From assembly GCF_003606325.2 (NCBI RefSeq), contig NZ_CP031843.2, positions 1,178,001-1,242,000 on the forward strand: a DNA stretch of 64,000 nucleotides, read 5' to 3'. Below are positions 1-8,820 of this stretch, one piece after another (the stretch's first letter is position 1; each line of letters opens with the position of its first letter). Source of the DNA: Bartonella kosoyi. GTDB lineage: Bacteria; Pseudomonadota; Alphaproteobacteria; Rhizobiales; Rhizobiaceae. The notes beneath the pieces were generated by a model. It was not told the DNA's origin. It made no database searches and was given only the letters and a program-made list of their open reading frames with translations. The position numbers and the translations under genes were made by a program.

Positions 1-1
1 G

Positions 2-1903
2 TTAGGTCGTGGTGGTATTCGTGAAATTGAGTTTTTTGTCCAGACACAACAACTTATTGCTGGTGGACGTTTTCCTCAATTACGTGGACGTCAGACAGTT
101 GCAATGTTAGCAGAACTTCATACGCTTGGTTGGATTAGTGAGGAAACGAGAGATAGTCTTATAAAAAGTTATGCTTTTCTAAGAAATGTGGAACATCGTA
201 TTCAGATGCTTGCGGATGAACAAACGCATCTTCTTCCAAATGATATTTCTCAATTCACAAGTATTGCTTATTTAATGGGCTATCAAGACAGGAGCAGTTT
301 TATCCGTGATTTATTAAAAACACTTCAGGTTGTTGAAAAACACTATGCAGCACTGTTTGAGAATGAACAAGAACTCGGTTTAGAAACTGGCAATTTAGTT
401 TTTACAGGAGAAAGAGATGATCCGGAGACATTAATAACATTAAGCCGTTTAGGTTTTGAAAGAGCGAGTGATATTTGTCGTATTATGCGCACCCTCCATT
501 GTGGTCGTTATAAAGCAACGCAATCCGCTGAAGCGCGTGAGAGATTAACAGAATTAACACCAGCTCTTTTGAAAGCTTTTGGTGCAACAAAACGAGCTGA
601 TGAGGCGATGTTGCGTTTTGATCGTTTTTTACAGGGCTTACCCTCAGGAATTCAGCTTTTTAGTCTTTTGCAGTCTAATCCCTCCCTTTTAGATATGCTT
701 GTCTTGATCATGGGGGCTGCGCCACGTCTTGCGGAAATCATTACACGCAGATCTCATGTTTTTGATGGAATGTTAGATCCTAATATTCTTTCAGAATTGC
801 CGACAAAAACCTATTTAGAAAAACGGCTTGAATATTTTCTTGAAGATGTTTCCTCTTATGAGAACATTCTGGACCATTTAAGGATTTTTGCAGATGAGCA
901 ACGTTTTTTGATTGGTATTCGAATTTTGAATGGTACAATTACAGGAGAAAGAGCAGGTTTTGCTTTTACTGCGCTTGCTGATCTTATGATTACAAAAACA
1001 TTTTCTGCCATTCAAGAGGAGTTCTCTCGTCTTCATGGCTGTATTAAAGGGGGGCGTGTTGGCATATTGGGAATGGGAAAGCTTGGAAGTCGTGAATTAA
1101 CAGCCGGTTCGGATGTTGATATCATGTTGCTTTATGAACACGATGATGGTGCAGAAATATCTGATGGAGAAAAGCCTCTTTACATCTCTCAATATTATAC
1201 GCGTTTAGCACAGCGTTTTGTTTCTGCTTTATCTACCCTTACAAGCCAAGGTGTTCTTTATACCGTTGACTTAAGGTTACGTCCCTTAGGCAATAAAGGA
1301 CCTGTTGCTGTTTCTTTTCCATTTTTTAAAAAATATTATCGTCAAGAAGCATGGATATGGGAATATCTTGCTTTAACAAGGGCTCGAGGTATTACAGGAG
1401 ATCCTGATTTTTTACAAAAACTAGAAAATGAAGTGTGTACAATTATTGCTCTTTCTCGTAATAAGAACGAAGTTGCAAAAGAAGTATATGAAATGCGCTC
1501 TTTGATTGCAAAAGAAAAGCCGCCAAAAAATCAATGGGATTTTAAAACGATGTCTGGTGGCATTGTCGATTTGGAGTTTATCGCTCAATTTTCTCTTATT
1601 ACGCATGTCATTGAGTTTCAAATTGGGGCGACGACAGTCGATATTTTAGATCACTTACCAAGTAGTTTTCTTAATCAGTCATGTATTGCTGATTTACATT
1701 ATGCCTATCGTCTCTATACAAATTTGAGTCAAATTATACGGCTTTGCTTAAGTGATCCCCTTGATCCCAATGATATGCCACCTGGATTAAGTGACCTTTT
1801 GTTAAAGAGCGTTGGGGAACCTGATTTGCTTCGTGTTGAAAAATTAATTGCAGAAACTGGGCAATTGGTCTGTTCAATTTTTACAAAAATTATAAAATAT
1901 TAA
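2..1903 (+). CDS. glnE: Bifunctional glutamine synthetase adenylyltransferase/deadenylase, 3' part
   Basis: GlnE adds and removes AMP on glutamine synthetase in response to PII, coupling ammonia assimilation to nitrogen status. The reading frame is open from base 2 and begins inside the conserved GRGGIREIEFF motif of the first nucleotidyltransferase half, so the true start lies before the window. The second half carries the nucleotidyltransferase motif GSDVDIMLLYEH (about 1107-1142) and a second copy of the motif, SGGIVDLEFIAQF (about 1555-1593). About 633 residues are visible of a protein that is usually 930-990 long. It ends at a TAA at 1901-1903. A methionine at 104 is internal, not the start. 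Confidence 0.95.
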   Translation, partial: LGRGGIREIEFFVQTQQLIAGGRFPQLRGRQTVAMLAELHTLGWISEETRDSLIKSYAFLRNVEHRIQMLADEQTHLLPNDISQFTSIAYLMGYQDRSSFIRDLLKTLQVVEKHYAALFENEQELGLETGNLVFTGERDDPETLITLSRLGFERASDICRIMRTLHCGRYKATQSAEARERLTELTPALLKAFGATKRADEAMLRFDRFLQGLPSGIQLFSLLQSNPSLLDMLVLIMGAAPRLAEIITRRSHVFDGMLDPNILSELPTKTYLEKRLEYFLEDVSSYENILDHLRIFADEQRFLIGIRILNGTITGERAGFAFTALADLMITKTFSAIQEEFSRLHGCIKGGRVGILGMGKLGSRELTAGSDVDIMLLYEHDDGAEISDGEKPLYISQYYTRLAQRFVSALSTLTSQGVLYTVDLRLRPLGNKGPVAVSFPFFKKYYRQEAWIWEYLALTRARGITGDPDFLQKLENEVCTIIALSRNKNEVAKEVYEMRSLIAKEKPPKNQWDFKTMSGGIVDLEFIAQFSLITHVIEFQIGATTVDILDHLPSSFLNQSCIADLHYAYRLYTNLSQIIRLCLSDPLDPNDMPPGLSDLLLKSVGEPDLLRVEKLIAETGQLVCSIFTKIIKY

Positions 1904-2686
1904 ATATCTTTTATAATGCTTTTATGAAAGTATTGAATGTAATTTCAGATAAAAACTAAACGGATATTATAGAATAATAAAAACTGTTCATTCCCTTTTT
2001 ATATATTACTTTTGATATTTCATTATACGCTTGAGAGCTTTAGAGAGTGAAAAATTTTCTCTATTCATTTCTCAAGTGTGGTCAAAGAATTTTTCTGTTA
2101 AATGAGCTTATTCTAGGCATTATTCTTCATACAAAAAGCAATGGAATGACGGCTTTTAGTAAATAATACTCTTTTTGAGAGCCTAGCTTATGGGTATGAT
2201 AGAAGCATATGGCTCATTTATAAAGCATCAGTCTATCAGATACACTTATGAATTGAGAGATCTTCAACACAAGAAGGTGTGCAAGAGTGTTTTTATCACA
2301 CAGATTTAGATAAAATCTTATAAAGATTATGGCTGTATATGATTTCTTATAACACGAATATTACGAAGATATTTAAGCAAATAAGACAAAAAGTTTTATT
2401 GATTATCTATCTGGTTTTTCAAAAATTAATTTTATAATTATTGATATAATACTGGATAATAATGTGAAATATGAATCTATAAAAGCTAATAGAGATTAAA
2501 TAAATAAAGAGAAATATAAAGAGTATTTAAAAATTTTTACAATATTATTTATTAGTAAAATAATTTAATATTTAAATATAAACTTTAATTTTTTATAATT
2601 GTGTCATTTTTGCTATAGATTTTTTGCAAAAAATGTGAAAACATCCACCATTATTTACGTTCAAATTAGCTTTTAGGGGAGCAATT
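1904..2686. other. AT-rich non-coding gap between glnE and the Hbp-like gene
   Basis: No convincing reading frame is present. The right end must hold the promoter of the outer membrane protein gene. A stretch near 2065-2090 (TTTCTCAAGTGTGGTCAAAG) weakly resembles the second block of the dispersed repeat described at 3711, but the match is too short to call. Confidence 0.5.
2620..2633. promoter_or_regulatory. 14-bp palindrome upstream of the Hbp-like gene
   Basis: TTTTTTGCAAAAAA is a perfect palindrome ending 53 bases before the ATG at 2687. Hbp family genes of Bartonella are known to be iron/heme regulated through Irr and a promoter element, so an operator here is plausible. I cannot tell from sequence alone whether this A/T palindrome is that element. 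Confidence 0.25.
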
Positions 2687-3532
2687 ATGATTAAAAAGTA
2701 TTTAATATCAACATCTATCTTTTCTTTAATGTCAATTTCTGTATTACAGGCAGCAGATGCTATTGTTCCTGAGCAACATGCTCCTGTTATTACAGTGCCT
2801 GCTTTTTCTTGGACAGGATTTTATATTGGAGGACAGATTGGTAACTTTTCAAGTAAAACTGCTGTGAATTATTTGATAGATGAGACTGCTGGAAAATGGG
2901 AGGCTCTTCCGAAAGAGAATTTACCTAAACTTTCTGGTTTTATAGGGGGAATTTATGCAGGTTCCAATATTGATATCGATAATGGTTTTATTATTGGTGT
3001 TGAGACGGATATTATGTGGTCTAATAAAAAGCACACGAAAGACATCCCAATACCTCAAAACAGTCAAGCTGGAGAAACAGCACAATCTTCAAAAACAAAA
3101 AGTTTAACGAGGGTTTCTGATGACGAGGAATCTTCAGAATCACTTATTAAAGGTATAAGTCATACTTTAAAACAAAAATGGTCTGGTGCTACACGGGTAA
3201 AAGTTGGGTTTGCGCTTGAGCGTATGATGCCTTATCTTTCCGGTGGAATTGCTTATACGCAGCTTCAGAATATTTTTGGGTTCGTTGTTGATAGCAGATT
3301 TAGAGAAGCACTTAGAGAAGCAGTTGATTCGTCTAATTTGGTGCATGATGAAAAAAAGACCATGATTGGTTATACTCTTGGTGGGGGAGTTGATTTTGCA
3401 ATGACTGATAATATTCTTTTGCGTGCAGAATATCGTTATTCAGATTTTGGTAAGAAGAAATTTGTGCAAGATAAAGTTGAAATGGACTACAAGACAAACG
3501 ACTTTCGTGTGGGGGTCGCTTATAAATTTTAA
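2687..3532 (+). CDS. Hemin-binding-type outer membrane beta-barrel protein (Hbp/Omp25 family)
   Basis: A 281-residue secreted protein with an N-terminal signal peptide (lysines at 3-4, hydrophobic stretch, cleavage after QA at about 22). The mature part opens with the family pattern WTGFYIGGQIG and ends in GVAYKF, with the C-terminal aromatic residue typical of beta-barrel outer membrane proteins. Alternating glycine/aromatic strands fit the Omp25/Omp31/Hbp fold. In Bartonella this family binds hemin and is regulated by iron, but hemin binding here is inferred from the family. A GGGGAG ribosome binding site precedes the ATG. The central segment (about residues 108-165) is polar, rich in K/S/E and probably a surface loop. 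The exact paralogue (hbpA-E) cannot be assigned. A strong terminator follows. Confidence 0.85.
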   Translation: MIKKYLISTSIFSLMSISVLQAADAIVPEQHAPVITVPAFSWTGFYIGGQIGNFSSKTAVNYLIDETAGKWEALPKENLPKLSGFIGGIYAGSNIDIDNGFIIGVETDIMWSNKKHTKDIPIPQNSQAGETAQSSKTKSLTRVSDDEESSESLIKGISHTLKQKWSGATRVKVGFALERMMPYLSGGIAYTQLQNIFGFVVDSRFREALREAVDSSNLVHDEKKTMIGYTLGGGVDFAMTDNILLRAEYRYSDFGKKKFVQDKVEMDYKTNDFRVGVAYKF

Positions 3533-3556
3533 TTTTTTGCAGAATTAAACAATTTA

Positions 3557-3584
3557 AAAGCCTCATTTTAAAATGAGGCTTTTA
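3557..3584 (+). terminator. Rho-independent terminator of the Hbp-like gene
   Basis: A perfect 14+14 bp inverted repeat (left arm AAAAGCCTCATTTT) begins 24 bases after the stop codon and runs into a T-rich tail. Confidence 0.85.
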
Positions 3585-3710
3585 TTTTTCAAATAGATAC
3601 TGATAAATACTCCTCTACTGAGGAGAGGTACTATTTTATTTGGACAATAGTTTGATTTATAAAAACAAATTACTATTTCATGTGGAAAATAATTCAGAAT
3701 ATGGTAGAAT

Positions 3711-4010
3711 TCTCTCATTTAAAATCTATTCCACGTCGAAACAATCAAAATCATTTGTCTGTACGTTACAGGCTAGGAAAGCCTGTGCGTATAAAAACAT
3801 TAAGGAAAGAATAAAAATATTTTTTATGAACTATCTCAAGCATTAAAGATTGTCCCAACATTAGGGGGCAAAATGTGTAATGGTAGCAAATTTCTTCTTC
3901 ATAAACGCAAAGATATGCGGCTTAATGGGACTTTGCCATCAAATCATTCATAGGAGCCGTTGTGAAAGGGGTTGAGTAGCAAAGATGTTCTTTAAAATAA
4001 GCGCGTGAAT
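3711..4010 (+). repeat. Dispersed degenerate intergenic repeat, copy A
   Basis: Two blocks align with the copy at 45635. The first is the segment starting TCTCATTTAAAATCTATT (3713). The second, starting at about 3827, reads GAACTATCTCAAG and continues through AGGGGGCAAAATGTGTAATGG. The block spacing of about 110-115 bp matches the other copies. Ends are approximate because identity fades. No coding frame is conserved. Confidence 0.55.
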
Positions 4011-4141
4011 AGGCAATCCAATAACACTCTCTTGTATTTGAAAGACCTCTTATAAAATTAAATTTTCTATTTTACGTTATCATAAAATATTTTATTTAAT
4101 AATAAAAAAATCGCATAAAATCATATCCACAAAATAAATCC

Positions 4142-4182
4142 AATAATAATAAAAATTCATATTATAATTTTTTATTATTATT
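4142..4182. repeat. A/T inverted repeat
   Basis: AATAATAATAAAAA (4142-4155) is matched by its exact reverse complement at 4169-4182 across a 13-base loop. It could form a weak hairpin. The low complexity makes chance formation plausible. Confidence 0.4.
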
Positions 4183-4945
4183 AGATAATTCATGCTTTAT
4201 TATAGATAATAATACAATAATAATAAAGATTCTTATAAAATGATTTATAGGAAAAAATAGATAGAAAATTAGAAATTTATCGAGACATAAAAAGCATTAT
4301 TCTCTATGTTTATTATTAAATGAGAAGCTATGATTTTTTATAAATTTTTCAAATATTCGATAATAACTGTCACGTATAATGGTAGGGGGGCATTTCAAAT
4401 CTATTTGCCATAAATCAATATCATTTTTTATGAATTACAGGGGGGATGGATTATTGAAATTATATGTTTTAGTTATTATTGGGCTTTTTATCGTCATTGA
4501 TATTTAGGCATGGAAGCTAAATGCGCCTCTCTATATCCTATAAAATATCATGATTATAGGGGGATGAGAATTTTTCCTATGAGATCCTTTAGAGAGAGTG
4601 CGCGATGAAGTGTAATGGCAAGGTTTGTAGAACTTTGTGAAGTTAAGTCATATGCGCAATCAGCAGGTGGAATCCGTACGAAAATAATCCGGATTATTGC
4701 TAGATCAGATAGGTGAGAAAGCTTCGTTCTTAAGAATGGGAAAGAAGTAAACCAATGAATTTGTAATGTGAGCCACATAAGAGGGGTGGCCAATGGAGCT
4801 CTCTGAGAGAAATTGAGCCGTCGACAAAGAAGGTAGAGTTTTTTCTTGTTAAGAGAAGGAGGGCAATAAAATTATGATTTATGAAAGGGAGGATATGAAG
4901 TGAAAATATTTTCGTCTTTTGTTTTTTTGACAACTTTAGAAGTGT

Positions 4946-5836
4946 TTAAAGATTAATTGTTTCAGTACAAGCGATTTCGTTTTGGGGGCTGATAACGCTA
5001 TAACGTTGCAATTGACAGTGCCATTGATTTTGTAAGCGTTCAATGGAAAATAAGTTAAAACCTGCGGGTGGTTTTTTATCACCAAAAGCTTGTGATGCGG
5101 AAGGAACACCAACAATAGGAATTTTTTTAATTGGTCCTTCAATCCACTTCAATGTGGGTAAATGAGTATGCCCGTGAAGAATAAGTTCGCAACCGTGGTG
5201 TTTGATAACCTCTAGAAAACGTTTTGTATCTCGTAGTTTTTTATGCCAAGATGTTGCTTTGGGAAAAGGGGGATGGTGGATCATGACAACACGAAAAAGG
5301 TTGCGCTGTGCTGCTTCTTTTAAAAAGTGCGGTAACGTTTGCGCTTGCATTTTACCAAAATAACCAGAAGCTTGAAAAGGTGGAGTCGCAATGGCTGAAG
5401 AAGCAGCTATGATGGCGACATCTTCGCGAATGCGCATATAAGGAAACGGAAAGGTACTTTTTTGAGGTATGTCTCCTGTGATCCAAGGTTTAAAGAGCAT
5501 ACATGCTTTTTGGAGGGCTCCGCGGACATAGGCATCATGATTTCCAAATGTCAAAGAAATATCTTGAGGTTGTCCTAAGGTCATGAGCCAACGACGCGCC
5601 TGTTCAAATTCCTTATCAAGAGCAAGATTCACAAGATCACCAGAGATCACAACATGATCAGGCTTTGTTTTGTTCAAGGCATCTATTAAAGTTTCGAGGA
5701 CATTTGTTGCCATTTGACTCTTACGTTTTTTTTGCCAATTTAAGTAACCGGTAAGACGCTTTCCAGAAAGTTCAAAAAGGGAAGGTTTCGGGAGAGGGGA
5801 AAGATGTATATCCGATATATGGGCAAGATAAAACAT
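4946..5836 (-). CDS. Metallophosphoesterase of the calcineurin-like family
   Basis: A 296-residue cytoplasmic protein with the full set of di-metal motifs: D9-x-H11, G66-D67, G99-N100-H101 region (FGNHD), H187/H188 (MIHHPP) and G222-H-T-H225. These coordinate two metal ions and hydrolyse phosphomono- or diesters. The overall layout resembles the 3',5'-cyclic-nucleotide phosphodiesterase/Icc-like group, but the substrate cannot be told from sequence. No signal peptide is evident. It stands alone, with a long gap on each side, and is probably monocistronic. Start chosen at the ATG giving MFYLAHISDIH, right before the first metal motif. The ribosome binding site is weak. Confidence 0.88.
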   Translation of the reverse strand: MFYLAHISDIHLSPLPKPSLFELSGKRLTGYLNWQKKRKSQMATNVLETLIDALNKTKPDHVVISGDLVNLALDKEFEQARRWLMTLGQPQDISLTFGNHDAYVRGALQKACMLFKPWITGDIPQKSTFPFPYMRIREDVAIIAASSAIATPPFQASGYFGKMQAQTLPHFLKEAAQRNLFRVVMIHHPPFPKATSWHKKLRDTKRFLEVIKHHGCELILHGHTHLPTLKWIEGPIKKIPIVGVPSASQAFGDKKPPAGFNLFSIERLQNQWHCQLQRYSVISPQNEIACTETINL

Positions 5837-6723
5837 AAAATCTCGTAGAGTATTAAAAAGGATTTAAAGAATAAGCATAAGATAAGTTTATGCTGAAAGG
5901 CAAGAAGGATTGTAAAATGAAAAATAGCCTATTGAAAAATATTGGAAAGAATTGATGTTTTATTATATTTTTTATGAAAAAGAATAGGGCAATACAACAG
6001 AGCATTCCTAGAAACCGATATGTCTTTTGTATGATAGGATAAATTTTAAAAGAATAGTCATAAAATTTTAAGATTTTTAAACGGCTTTTATACGACCAAA
6101 CATTATCATAAAAAAATCTAATCACTCAGTGTAAAATGCAAAAGAATGTATTGTATTTATCAGGATTTTTTATGGTTTTACGCTGCCATATATCACTTTT
6201 AATGGGAGATGTTTTTACACAAAACAGAACGCTTTAAGAGGAATATCCCCCAATAAAATATCATTATGTTGTACATTCACATATTTTTTGGAAAAATATT
6301 TTCTAGAGCGCTTAATTTCATTTCACGAAAATTTTCGATTCTATGAAAATTCTCGTTTATAAGACTTATTATGCACTACTATGTTTACACTTATACAGGT
6401 TGCTAACCAAAAGCATCATACGACTTCATCCCAACTTTATAAAAATCCTTACTTTAAGAGGATTCATAAGAAACATTTTCTTCTCTTTTCAATAGTCTTT
6501 ATTCATACAATTCTCTTCTAATGATGTGCAAGAGAACGATTTTCATTGATTTAATATGGAAAGGATTACAAATAAGGAAAACCCTACAGAGAAGAATAGT
6601 GCAATATGAATAAATAATAAATTATTTATTATAAATCAATATCTTATCTAAATATAAAAAACAAGTAAATACATAAAAAGATAAACTGAATTTTAAAACT
6701 ATTTTACGAAATCTTAAGATTTT
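5837..6723. other. AT-rich non-coding gap
   Basis: About 890 bases between the 3' end of the membrane-protein operon and the 5' end of the metallophosphoesterase gene. It must hold the latter's promoter. A 12-bp palindrome CGAAAATTTTCG sits at 6326-6337. Short open frames here lack ribosome binding sites and coding character. Nothing else is seen. Confidence 0.5.
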
Positions 6724-8820
6724 TTAACGGCTTTCGCGATACCACATGCTGCTCAACAGTAAAAGACAAACAAGCAGGGCAAAAAAACCAGAAAATAACG
6801 AAAAATAAAAGGTATTGATTAAACGCGTTTCTGTCGCTTCTTTCAAAATGATTGAATGTGCTGGCGAAGATAATGGGTTTATTTTTGATTGAATGAGCTT
6901 GATTGGAGGAAGATGAATGTTTTCTTTTCCCTCAGGGTGTAAACGTCCGATGTAGCCACCCGTGTGCTTAATAATGGGGGCTAATTTTTCTTGTGTTGAA
7001 ATTAAGTCAAACAATTCAAGATTATCGAGCATCCCTACAGAAGACAGTATTGTTAGATCGCCATTTTTTATGGTAAAAATTCCTGTCTCATCAGTGGCTA
7101 CAGTTGCGGAGAAGAGACCTTCTTTCTCTTGAGTAAGGATGATCTTTTGTTTTTTTCCAGAAGGCAAAGTTATTTCAGCGGGTTCTGGATGGTCTTTCAG
7201 AGTTTGGCGGCGAATTGTTAAATGATGATGGTTGCTGGTCGCACTTAATTTTTCTTCCTCAAGTTCTGGTTCTTTCATGAGCCAATGGGCAATTCGGCGA
7301 TACAGAGTCGCATAAGGACCACCACCTTCAAAACCTCGTGCCCAAAGCCAACTTTCATCGGAAAGCAACATACCTACACGCCCTTTATCAATATGGGAAA
7401 GAATTAAAAGTGCTTGTTCATCGGCTCCTTTCATGAGGGCTGTGCCTTTGTATGCATCTTGAATAGCAATTTGTCGTAGCCAGCGCCCCCATTGAGAAGC
7501 TGGAAGGTTAAGTGTTGCAAGATCCCTTGTGACAGGATGACGTTCGCCTTCTTTGGTTAACGCGGGGCGAAAAGGTTTTTCAAGAATAGTTCCATTGGGC
7601 AATGCCGGTAGAATGCTTATTAAAGGTGTTTTTGCAAGTGAGTTTTTTTGGATAAATTCAGGTCCTGTTACCATTAGCAATGCACCACCCTTTTGTACAT
7701 ATTGGGCGATATAATCATAATAAATTAAAGGCAAAACGGCAGAGTGCTGGTAACCATCAAGGATGATGAGATCAAAGTTATTAATCTCTTCAACAAAGAG
7801 CTTTCTTGTGGGAAAGACCACCAAGGATAATTGGCTTAAAGGTGTATTATCTGCTTTGGTGGGGGGACGTAAAATCGTAAAGTGAACAAGATCAATATTA
7901 GAGTCACCTTTCAAAAGGTCTCGCCAAGTTCGTTCTCCATTATAAGGGGCACCTGAAATAAGAAGAACGCGTAAATTTTCTCTGATTCCTTCAATGGTTG
8001 TTATGGCGCGGTTGTTTTCAATGCTTAGTTCACCTTTATAAGGTTCAGTTGTTGCTTGGATAATATTTTTTTCAGCATGGGGAAGGATAATTTCAGTTTG
8101 AAAAATAATACCAGGAGTCACAGAATAATGGCCAACTTCTTGTCCATTGACACTGAGTGTAATATTGGCTTTCTGTGGTATTGTTTTTGGGCGGACTCCT
8201 TGATCTTTTACCAAAATGGAAAGCCTTTGTGGTTTGTTGACAAGAGTAAAGCGTGGAGGAGAAATAAACTTGATTTGACGATCAAATTCATCTGAGCGTC
8301 CTGTGATCAGAGCATTAAGAGGGGCTTCATGATGAAGATTTGATAGAGCAGGAATGTCATGTACTTGTCCATCAGTGATAAAAATGGTTCCTGCATAACG
8401 AGAGGATGGTACATCAGAGAGTGCTTGTGTTAAAGCATCAAACAAATTTGTTGAGGGGGCATATCGATGATCAGCCAGTTTTCCAGCTTCAATAAAACGT
8501 GGTTCAAATTGTGGATAATGCACCAATGTTTTGATTAATTGCGCGCGCGCTTTATCACTGTCGTCTATCCGTGTTCCAAAAGTTTGGCTTTTGCTGCGGT
8601 CAATAACAATGCCTACTGTACTTTTCAGCGGTTCGCGCTGTTCTTTGATAATCATTGGATTAAGCAAAGCAAGAATGAGAGCGCTCAATGCCATCAGACG
8701 AAATAAAGATCCTTGACGTTGTGTAACAAGACCACCAACAACAAAAAGAATGGATATTCCGCTTAACAGCAGAATCCAAAAGAGAGGTAAAAAAGGCTGA
8801 AAAGTGAAAAGTGGTATCAT
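6724..8820 (-). CDS. Membrane protein with glutamine-amidotransferase-like and vWA-like regions, last gene of the MoxR operon
   Basis: A 698-residue protein with two hydrophobic helices near the N-terminus (about 10-32 and 38-58) and one at the C-terminus (about 668-690). A periplasmic or cytoplasmic body of about 600 residues lies between them. The segment after the first helices (VGIVIDRSKSQ...) resembles a degenerate vWA fold. The middle part (LIILDGYQHS...GGALLMVTGPE) resembles the class-I glutamine amidotransferase-like fold without a recognisable catalytic cysteine. Such proteins regularly follow DUF4159 proteins in alphaproteobacterial MoxR operons. Its start overlaps the upstream stop by 4 bases (8817-8820), so translation is probably coupled. 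Function unknown. Confidence 0.8.
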   Translation of the reverse strand: MIPLFTFQPFLPLFWILLLSGISILFVVGGLVTQRQGSLFRLMALSALILALLNPMIIKEQREPLKSTVGIVIDRSKSQTFGTRIDDSDKARAQLIKTLVHYPQFEPRFIEAGKLADHRYAPSTNLFDALTQALSDVPSSRYAGTIFITDGQVHDIPALSNLHHEAPLNALITGRSDEFDRQIKFISPPRFTLVNKPQRLSILVKDQGVRPKTIPQKANITLSVNGQEVGHYSVTPGIIFQTEIILPHAEKNIIQATTEPYKGELSIENNRAITTIEGIRENLRVLLISGAPYNGERTWRDLLKGDSNIDLVHFTILRPPTKADNTPLSQLSLVVFPTRKLFVEEINNFDLIILDGYQHSAVLPLIYYDYIAQYVQKGGALLMVTGPEFIQKNSLAKTPLISILPALPNGTILEKPFRPALTKEGERHPVTRDLATLNLPASQWGRWLRQIAIQDAYKGTALMKGADEQALLILSHIDKGRVGMLLSDESWLWARGFEGGGPYATLYRRIAHWLMKEPELEEEKLSATSNHHHLTIRRQTLKDHPEPAEITLPSGKKQKIILTQEKEGLFSATVATDETGIFTIKNGDLTILSSVGMLDNLELFDLISTQEKLAPIIKHTGGYIGRLHPEGKENIHLPPIKLIQSKINPLSSPAHSIILKEATETRLINTFYFSLFSGFFALLVCLLLLSSMWYRESR

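Larger units (their letters stand above)
3585..4945. other. Long convergent non-coding gap
   Basis: About 1.4 kb between the Hbp-like gene and the metallophosphoesterase gene, which face each other. It contains one copy of the dispersed repeat (3711-4010), an A/T hairpin (4142-4182), and a less AT-rich stretch at about 4590-4860 that may be decayed coding sequence. No intact gene is seen. Confidence 0.6.

Noticed and set aside
3640..3846. 68-codon plus-strand frame behind the Hbp-like gene terminator.
   Set aside because: It coincides with repeat copy A, and the frame is not conserved in copies B, C and D.
4590..4860. Less AT-rich stretch with plus-strand fragments, such as the 33-codon frame 4615-4716 beginning MARFVELCEVKSYAQS, followed by further in-frame pieces between stops.
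   Set aside because: It could be a decayed gene, but I recognise no family, the pieces are short, and no alignment can be made by eye.
5853..6125. 90-codon minus-strand frame upstream of the metallophosphoesterase.
   Set aside because: Lysine/phenylalanine/isoleucine-rich composition of random AT-rich DNA, no binding site, no motif.
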